Shown piece after piece: positions 1 through 3,328 of a DNA stretch of 5,732 bases. The stretch spans positions 1 to 5,732 of the forward strand of contig JAPOYZ010000547.1 in NCBI GenBank assembly GCA_026706325.1, written 5' to 3'. Source of the DNA: Candidatus Aminicenantota bacterium (GTDB taxonomy: Bacteria; Acidobacteriota; UBA6911; RPQK01; JAJDTT01). Every line of letters begins with the position of its first letter. The stretch's first letter is position 1. A program made the translations under genes and the position numbers. The notes beneath the pieces were generated by a model. It saw only the letters and a list, made by a program, of their open reading frames with translations, ran no database searches and was not told the DNA's origin.

Positions 1-391
1 CTACATGGGTCCCGCGTGGGCGGTCTGGAATCACGGCGTCGGGGTCACGACCGGCGTCAATTGCGGCGACTACGATCCCAACCAGACGGGACGGGACCGT
101 ATCTTCAATCCCGCGGCATTCAGCACGGCGCCCAACTTCACGTTGGGGAACTTCCGCGTCCATCCCAGTGCGCAAAACTGCGGATTCATGCAGGAAGACA
201 TTTCCATCATGAAGGATTTCCAGATCACCGAGGGCGTGAGTTTACGCTTCGCGGCGGAGATGTTCAACGCCTTCAACCGGGTCAACTGGCGCGAGGCGGG
301 CTCCAACGTGGACAGTCCCCAGGGCTTCGGAAAAATCGGCAACACCTTGGATCCGCGGATCATCCAGCTCTACTGGAAGATCAACTTCTGA
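1..391 (+). CDS. Oar-like TonB-dependent receptor, C-terminal end (5' truncated by window)
   Basis: This is the tail of an outer-membrane beta-barrel receptor; the reading frame is open from base 2 and ends with TGA at 389-391, so the gene begins left of the window. What is seen: a segment reading IFNPAAFSTAP, then EDISIMKDFQITEG, then LRFAAEMFNAFNRVNW, and a final strand RIIQLYWKINF ending in phenylalanine. The 'FNAFN' motif followed by a short 'FGKIG...PRIIQL' block is the usual close of the carboxypeptidase-regulatory-domain receptors common in Acidobacteriota, and a terminal aromatic residue is the standard outer-membrane assembly signal. The role in substrate uptake across the outer membrane with TonB/ExbBD energy is known for the family; the substrate cannot be told from this end. 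A second receptor of the same class starts at 3329 on the same strand. Confidence 0.88.
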   Translation, partial: YMGPAWAVWNHGVGVTTGVNCGDYDPNQTGRDRIFNPAAFSTAPNFTLGNFRVHPSAQNCGFMQEDISIMKDFQITEGVSLRFAAEMFNAFNRVNWREAGSNVDSPQGFGKIGNTLDPRIIQLYWKINF

Positions 392-444
392 GGATCGCCG
401 CCGACGGGCTGCACCATGGAAACAGGGTTGTCACCATTCAGATA

Positions 445-450
445 AGAAGG
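445..450 (+). promoter_or_regulatory. Ribosome binding site of the small PA2779-like gene
   Basis: The purine-rich AGAAGG lies 9 nt before the ATG at 460 and supports that start over later in-frame codons. No convincing promoter is seen in the 68 bp after the receptor stop codon, so co-transcription with the receptor is plausible. Confidence 0.55.
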
Positions 451-459
451 TCATAAAAC

Positions 460-876
460 ATGAAAGCCATCTCTTTGTTCCTTACGGTCCTCCTGGTCTT
501 CTCGACGAGCCTGCAGGCGGGTCCCATCCCGGCTCAGAAGGCGGTCCACCTGGTATCGATCGAGGAGTTGAAGGGCCGGATCTCGGAACGGACGGCCGAA
601 CGCGCCGAAAATATTCGTGAAGTTCAGACTCTGCTCCGTCAGCCGGCGGTGCAGGATCGTCTGGGGCACCTCTACGACCTGGAGCAGATCGCGGTCGCGG
701 TACCCACACTGGACGACGCGACGCTGGCCCGGCTGGCTCGGGAAAGCGCGCAGATGAACGAGCAGTTTCAAGCCGGACTGCTCGGCCTGTCGTTCATGAG
801 CTGGGTGGTCATCACCGGGCTCATCGTCTTCACCGTGCTCGTTCTGATTCACACGTACGACCGGGGAGAGCCTTGA
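460..876 (+). CDS. Small secreted/membrane-anchored protein, PA2779 family-like
   Basis: A 138-residue protein of unknown function. Residues 1-20 form a signal peptide with a hydrophobic core (about 4-14) and a likely cut after LQA. The middle, about 45-104, is a helical, charged region containing EVQTLLRQPAVQDRL followed by VPTLDDATLARLARE; this 'xVxxxL ... LxxLxDxxLxxLAxx' layout is what I recognise from PA2779 (DUF6627) proteins. Residues 108-131 are a strong single transmembrane segment followed by a short tail (HTYDRGEP), so the helical domain would face the periplasm. In proteobacteria PA2779 proteins usually sit beside a PA2778-type C39-like peptidase; no such gene is present in the window. 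The gene follows the receptor by 68 bp and may be co-transcribed with it, which is inference. The family match is by eye and is moderate. Confidence 0.6.
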   Translation: MKAISLFLTVLLVFSTSLQAGPIPAQKAVHLVSIEELKGRISERTAERAENIREVQTLLRQPAVQDRLGHLYDLEQIAVAVPTLDDATLARLARESAQMNEQFQAGLLGLSFMSWVVITGLIVFTVLVLIHTYDRGEP

Positions 877-926
877 CGCGTCACCGCGTGTAGACGCGCT
901 CTTTGCTTTCCGCTCGGAAGTCTCAC

Positions 927-970
927 CATCGGGCTGGCCGCGCATGCCACGGCCAGCCCGATGCGTGTTT
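927..970 (+). terminator. Perfect 14-bp hairpin, probable transcription terminator
   Basis: The arms 927-940 (CATCGGGCTGGCCG) and 950-963 (CGGCCAGCCCGATG) pair perfectly around a 9-nt loop, 50 bp after the stop of the small gene. The stem is long and G/C rich, but only a weak T tract (CGTGTTTAT) follows, so it is either an intrinsic terminator with a poor tail or an mRNA 3'-end stabiliser. Confidence 0.65.
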
Positions 971-1010
971 ATAGTCGTCAGCTACGGCGTTCGCACCCGG
1001 TCCGGTAGGA

Positions 1011-1085
1011 GGGAGGACATTCCAGTCCCCCACTCTTTCTTTCACAACGTGAAAGGAAGCCCGGCGGTTTGGAAACCGCCGCTCC
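1011..1085. repeat. Palindrome cluster, copy 1
   Basis: Three consecutive inverted repeats. The first has GGAC/GTCC arms (1015-1018 and 1025-1028) inside G-rich and C-rich flanks. The second pairs 1035-1045 with 1049-1059, an 11-bp stem with one G-T wobble and a 3-nt loop. The third is a perfect 9-bp palindrome, CGGCGGTTT at 1062-1070 and AAACCGCCG at 1073-1081, followed by CTCC. The first and third types recur at 1093-1118, 1181-1195 and 1211-1233, so this is a repeat family and not chance structure. The stretch holds no gene that I can support. Confidence 0.7.
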
Positions 1086-1092
1086 CCGGTAG

Positions 1093-1127
1093 AAGGGGGG
1101 ACCTCCTTGTCCCCCTTTGAAGGGGGG
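1093..1127. repeat. Palindrome cluster, copy 2 (two competing hairpins)
   Basis: GGGGGAC at 1096-1102 pairs with GTCCCCC at 1109-1115 around CTCCTT, and the stem extends by A-T pairs and one wobble to 1093 and 1118. The right arm can instead pair with the next G run: CCCCCTT at 1111-1117 with AAGGGGG at 1120-1126. The following GGCTTTCCTTTCG (from 1126) is roughly the inverted complement of the CGTGAAAGGAAGCCC piece at 1048-1062, tying this copy to copy 1. Confidence 0.65.
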
Positions 1128-1180
1128 CTTTCCTTTCGTCCGGTCTTCTTTTCGCCCACTTGCAAGACGCTTCGCGGACT

Positions 1181-1233
1181 GGGGACTCCGTCCCCTCTAC
1201 CCCCCTGAATCGGGGGTTAAAAACCCCCGCTCC
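1181..1233. repeat. Palindrome cluster, copy 3, overlapping the cinA stop codon
   Basis: GGGGAC at 1181-1186 pairs with GTCCCC at 1190-1195 (3-nt loop). CGGGGGTT at 1211-1218 pairs with AACCCCCG at 1222-1229 and is followed by CTCC. The second palindrome and its CCGCTCC tail match the palindrome at 1062-1085 in design, and the first matches the GGAC/GTCC type of copies 1 and 2. The C run at 1200-1205 can also pair with the G run at 1212-1216, giving an alternative fold. The left arm contains the TAA of the minus-strand cinA gene. Confidence 0.7.
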
Positions 1234-2467
1234 TGTCGCCGCGGAGCAGGTACGTCCGCACCAGATCGAGGGCATAGAGGCTCGTGCGGGTCCGGTCCGG
1301 CCGGCCGCGGCCAGCCATTCCGAAACTGCGAGTCTTCATGGTGCGCCCGTTAGTGACGCAGAAAAACGATTGGCCCTTCGCCAAATTCCGGCTCCGATCC
1401 TCCGGGTCCGGAATCCCGTGTACGGCCAAGCCCAGGTCGGCGCGGCAGACCGTCCGGAGGGCCCGCGCCAGTTCCCGGGTCCGGAGTTTCGGGTCCGATA
1501 CCGGGGCGTCGGATCCCGCCGCCTCCAGAACCCGACGGGCGGAATCGGGATCGCCGGCGATGACCCCTTCGACAAAGCGATCCGGATCGGCCAGTTGCAG
1601 CCTCTCCGCCACCATCCCGCCGGTAATGTCCTCGTAGACGGCGATTCTCAGATCGGCCCGCCGCAACAGCTTCCCTACCGAGTCCTCCATGGATTCCTCA
1701 TCGGCGCCGAAAACATGGTGTCCCAACAGGCCACGGACCTCCTCCTCCACCGGGGAGATCAACCGCGCGGCCGCTTCCCGGTCGGGGGCTTTGGCGGCGA
1801 TTCTCACATCCACCTGTCCGGGATGAGCCAGGACTCCCACGGTGGGATTGGTGGATTCGGTGATCAGGTGACCGATCAGGTGATCCACGTGGCTCTCCCC
1901 CATGGCGGAGACCTTGAGGATGCGATAGACGATGATGTGGTCCAGGCGAAAGCGTCTCCTGAGACGGGGGATCACCTCATGGTCGAAGAGCCACTTGAGC
2001 TCGTGGGGCACTCCCGGGAGAGCGATGACAACGCCGCGAGGGTCCTCCACCAGAAAGGCGGGAGCGGTGCCGTTGGGGTTGCGGATCGGCACGGCTCCCT
2101 GCGGGATGTCGGCCTGGCGCTCGTTGTTGGCAGTCAGGACAAAACCCCGGTTGCGGAACCGGGTGTAGATCTCCTGCAGCAGATCCGGGTCCCGGACCAG
2201 CGGCCGTCCCGTCACTCGCGCGATCACTTCCCGGGTCAGGTCGTCCCGCGTGGGGCCCAAACCTCCGCCGGTGATCACGATATCGGAACGATCCAGGGCC
2301 CGCCCGATGACCTCCTCCATCCGGCCCGGGTTGTCCCCCACCACCGTCTTGTAGAAGAGATCGACTCCCAGCCCGGTCAACCGATCGGCCATCCAGGCCG
2401 AGTTGGTATCGACGATCTGCCCCAGGAGCAGTTCAGAACCGATAGCGACGATCTCCGCGTTGGGCAT
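1217..2467 (-). CDS. cinA: CinA-family protein: MoaB/Mog-like (COG1058) domain plus degenerate NMN-deamidase domain
   Basis: A 416-residue, full-length CinA homologue. Residues 1-170 are the MoaB/Mog-like domain: AEIVAIGSELLLGQIVDTNS at the N-terminus, the signature ITGGGLGPTRDD at 65-76, NPNGTAPAF near 130-138 and PGVPHE at 151-156. In characterised members this domain hydrolyses ADP-ribose. Residues about 264-410 are the CinA C-terminal domain, which in active members converts nicotinamide mononucleotide to nicotinate mononucleotide in pyridine-nucleotide salvage. Here key positions differ by eye: the family's AESCTGG is YEDITGG (278-284), the VAYS...K stretch is IAGDPDSAR, and GIAGP is GIPDP (351-355), so deamidase activity is doubtful. 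The start is supported by AAGGAG five bases upstream. The protein is cytoplasmic. The gene converges on the small gene at 460-876 and stands alone; there is no recA beside it. The last codons lie in a palindromic repeat. Confidence 0.93.
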   Translation of the reverse strand: MPNAEIVAIGSELLLGQIVDTNSAWMADRLTGLGVDLFYKTVVGDNPGRMEEVIGRALDRSDIVITGGGLGPTRDDLTREVIARVTGRPLVRDPDLLQEIYTRFRNRGFVLTANNERQADIPQGAVPIRNPNGTAPAFLVEDPRGVVIALPGVPHELKWLFDHEVIPRLRRRFRLDHIIVYRILKVSAMGESHVDHLIGHLITESTNPTVGVLAHPGQVDVRIAAKAPDREAAARLISPVEEEVRGLLGHHVFGADEESMEDSVGKLLRRADLRIAVYEDITGGMVAERLQLADPDRFVEGVIAGDPDSARRVLEAAGSDAPVSDPKLRTRELARALRTVCRADLGLAVHGIPDPEDRSRNLAKGQSFFCVTNGRTMKTRSFGMAGRGRPDRTRTSLYALDLVRTYLLRGDRSGGF

Positions 2468-2472
2468 GGGAT

Positions 2473-2478
2473 CTCCTT
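2473..2478 (-). promoter_or_regulatory. Ribosome binding site of cinA
   Basis: Read on the minus strand this is AAGGAG, five bases before the ATG at 2467-2465. It is near consensus and fixes the start codon. Confidence 0.8.
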
Positions 2479-2552
2479 CGGCGGCATCTTCCGGTATCCG
2501 GTGCCCACTGTCCAGGATTGAAGCTCGGGGTCCGACGAGGAAAGGACACGTG

Positions 2553-2558
2553 ATTGTA
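2553..2558 (-). promoter_or_regulatory. Candidate -10 element of cinA promoter
   Basis: The minus strand reads TACAAT, five of six matches to TATAAT, which would give a leader of about 80 nt to the cinA start. The sequence 17 nt upstream (GCTGGC) is a poor -35, so the call is weak. The palindrome at 2567-2581 would lie between the two elements. Confidence 0.3.
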
Positions 2559-2566
2559 AGAGCAAT

Positions 2567-2581
2567 GCTGGCGATGCCAGC
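2567..2581. repeat. Short inverted repeat in the cinA/antitoxin divergent region
   Basis: GCTGGC and GCCAGC (6-bp arms) flank GAT, with further partial symmetry outside (AGC at 2561 and GCT at 2586). It lies 39-53 bp upstream of the antitoxin start. Ribbon-helix-helix antitoxins bind palindromic operators in their own promoters, so this is a candidate operator; it could equally be a scattered hairpin repeat. A separate CACGTG palindrome sits at 2547-2552. Confidence 0.35.
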
Positions 2582-2606
2582 TTACGCTAGGATTGGTCGT
2601 GGAACC

Positions 2607-2611
2607 TGGAG
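2607..2611 (+). promoter_or_regulatory. Ribosome binding site deciding the antitoxin start
   Basis: TGGAG lies 8 nt before the ATG at 2620. The frame is open further upstream to a TTG at 2593, but that codon has no comparable site, and family members begin with a short M-x-S-L-x-(V/I)-R segment, matching the ATG at 2620. Confidence 0.6.
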
Positions 2612-2619
2612 CACTGACA

Positions 2620-2853
2620 ATGGGCAGTTTAAGCGTCAGAAAGCTCGACGACCACGTCATCGCTCGTCTGCGTATTCGCGCCGCGCGGCGCGGAGTATCC
2701 ATGGAGGAGGAAGTCCGCTCTATTCTACGAACCGCGGTATCCGGCCCCGAACGCTTGGGAGACCTTGCCACCGAGCTTTTCAGTCCGAACCATGGCGTCG
2801 ACCTCGAGCTGCAACCGCGCACGCCGCACGCTCCACCGAAATTTCTCGAATAG
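2620..2853 (+). CDS. FitA/VapB-type ribbon-helix-helix antitoxin (no toxin gene adjacent)
   Basis: A 77-residue DNA-binding antitoxin of the FitA-like (Arc-type ribbon-helix-helix) class. Seen: the N-terminal strand SLSVRKLDD (residues 3-11), helix VIARLRIRAARRG (13-25), then SMEEEVRSILRTAV (27-40), the hallmark second helix, and a C-terminal toxin-binding tail with GVDLELQPRTP (59-69), closely resembling the 'GVDLELPPR' tail of FitA-like proteins. In the family the protein neutralises a VapC/FitB-type PIN-domain ribonuclease encoded immediately downstream, often overlapping the antitoxin stop, and the pair represses its own promoter. Here the 138 bp before the tRNA contain no room for a PIN domain (about 130 residues) and no recognisable part of one, so the antitoxin appears to be an orphan. 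The intact frame and ribosome binding site suggest that it is still expressed. It may regulate its own promoter or act on a toxin elsewhere. Confidence 0.85.
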   Translation: MGSLSVRKLDDHVIARLRIRAARRGVSMEEEVRSILRTAVSGPERLGDLATELFSPNHGVDLELQPRTPHAPPKFLE

Positions 2854-2915
2854 ACACAAGTAACTGCCGCCGGTCGAGTCCGCCTGTGCAGTGCTCCCCT
2901 CGTGTGCACCTGCGT

Positions 2916-2925
2916 TCCACGTGGA
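2916..2925. repeat. 10-bp perfect palindrome upstream of tRNA-Leu
   Basis: TCCACGTGGA is self-complementary and lies about 29 bp before the tRNA -10 element. It shares its CACGTG core with 2547-2552, which flanks the other side of the antitoxin gene. It may be a protein-binding site or chance. Confidence 0.3.
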
Positions 2926-2950
2926 TCGCCTAATCTTGCTTGCGAGGGGC

Positions 2951-2959
2951 TGTTATACT
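2951..2959 (+). promoter_or_regulatory. Extended -10 promoter of tRNA-Leu
   Basis: TGTTATACT combines an extended -10 TG with TATACT (five of six matches to TATAAT). It lies 32 bp before the mature tRNA, giving a short 5' precursor. No good -35 is present at 16-18 bp, which is tolerable for an extended -10 promoter. Confidence 0.6.
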
Positions 2960-2991
2960 TTCAGCCAGGAAAGCCAAGTCCATCGACGGGA

Positions 2992-3080
2992 GCCGGAGTG
3001 GCGGAATTGGCAGACGCACCAGACTCAAAATCTGGCGGGTGGCGACACCCGTGGGGGTTCGACTCCCCCCTCCGGCACCA
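2992..3080 (+). tRNA. tRNA-Leu(CAA)
   Basis: A complete 89-nt class II tRNA. The acceptor arms GCCGGAG (2992-2998) and CTCCGGC (3070-3076) pair perfectly, followed by discriminator A and an encoded CCA. The D arm is GCG/CGC with the GGAATTGGCAGA loop. The anticodon stem CCAGA/TCTGG encloses the loop CTCAAAA, with anticodon CAA at 3026-3028, which reads UUG leucine codons. A long variable arm (CGGGTG...CACCCG) is typical of tRNA-Leu. The T arm is GGGGG-TTCGACT-CCCCC. A convincing terminator is not seen; the gene is followed by a G run and a pyrimidine-rich stretch. Confidence 0.97.
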
Positions 3081-3098
3081 ACTTTTGGGGGGGAGGCG

Positions 3099-3127
3099 TT
3101 GACTTCCTCTTCTTCTCTTGCTAGATA
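3099..3127 (+). promoter_or_regulatory. Weak candidate promoter for the second receptor gene
   Basis: TTGACT (3099-3104) matches a -35 at five of six positions. At 17-19 bp spacing lies TAGATAAAT (3122-3130), which offers only a partial -10 (TAGATA or GATAAA). If used, it would give a leader of nearly 200 nt to the start at 3329. Confidence 0.3.
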
Positions 3128-3197
3128 AATTCTGATCGTCCTTGCATCCCAGCGCTACGTGCGTGCCTAGGACTTTATGGCGCATCCTCAATACTCG

Positions 3198-3283
3198 GAA
3201 ATTTCGCGAATATCTCTGCCCAGCCGATATCAGCAGAGTTCCGGCATGGCCGGCCGTGAAAGCCGAGATCTGAGCCATCTCAG
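3198..3283 (+). other. Palindrome-rich leader upstream of the second receptor
   Basis: This 5' region contains GAAATTTC (3198-3205) overlapping TTCGCGAA (3203-3210), CTCTGC/GCAGAG (3214-3219 and 3233-3238, 13-nt loop), CCGGC/GCCGG (3241-3245 and 3249-3253) and CTGAG/CTCAG (3270-3274 and 3279-3283). Individually these are short; together they suggest a structured mRNA leader or binding sites. I recognise no known riboswitch. No gene is supported between the tRNA and 3329. Confidence 0.3.
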
Positions 3284-3318
3284 CGGACGAAAAACACACG
3301 GTTCCGCAATTCATCAAT

Positions 3319-3325
3319 AGGAGGG
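3319..3325 (+). promoter_or_regulatory. Strong ribosome binding site of the second receptor
   Basis: AGGAGGG is essentially a full anti-16S match, with only a few bases (GTTC after the last G) before the ATG at 3329. It fixes that start. Confidence 0.8.
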
Positions 3326-3328
3326 TTC

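Noticed and set aside
451..945. Minus-strand 164-codon frame opposite the small PA2779-like gene
   Set aside because: The + strand frame has a ribosome binding site, signal peptide and transmembrane helix; the minus product is charged and low-complexity.
1862..1883. Direct repeat GATCAGGTGA twice, 2 bp apart
   Set aside because: It lies within cinA and is explained by the encoded HLIGHLI residues.
1160..2521. A 453-codon open frame on the + strand
   Set aside because: It is the antisense shadow of cinA, whose minus-strand product has clear family motifs; the + product is low-complexity and lacks any recognisable domain.
2847..2890. Possible PIN-toxin remnant (a shifted frame reads RIDTSN, loosely like the LDTN start of VapC/FitB)
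   Set aside because: Only a few residues resemble the motif, there is no start codon, and the rest does not look like a PIN domain.
2403..2933. A 176-codon + strand frame overlapping the cinA start and the antitoxin
   Set aside because: It conflicts with two recognised genes and its product shows no family features.
2992..3080. tRNA-Leu as an integration site for a mobile element
   Set aside because: No integrase gene and no repeated copy of the tRNA 3' end occur in the window.
2961..3317. A 118-codon minus-strand frame across the tRNA
   Set aside because: Its C-terminal half is the complement of tRNA-Leu, a familiar source of spurious proteins; it has no ribosome binding site that I can support.
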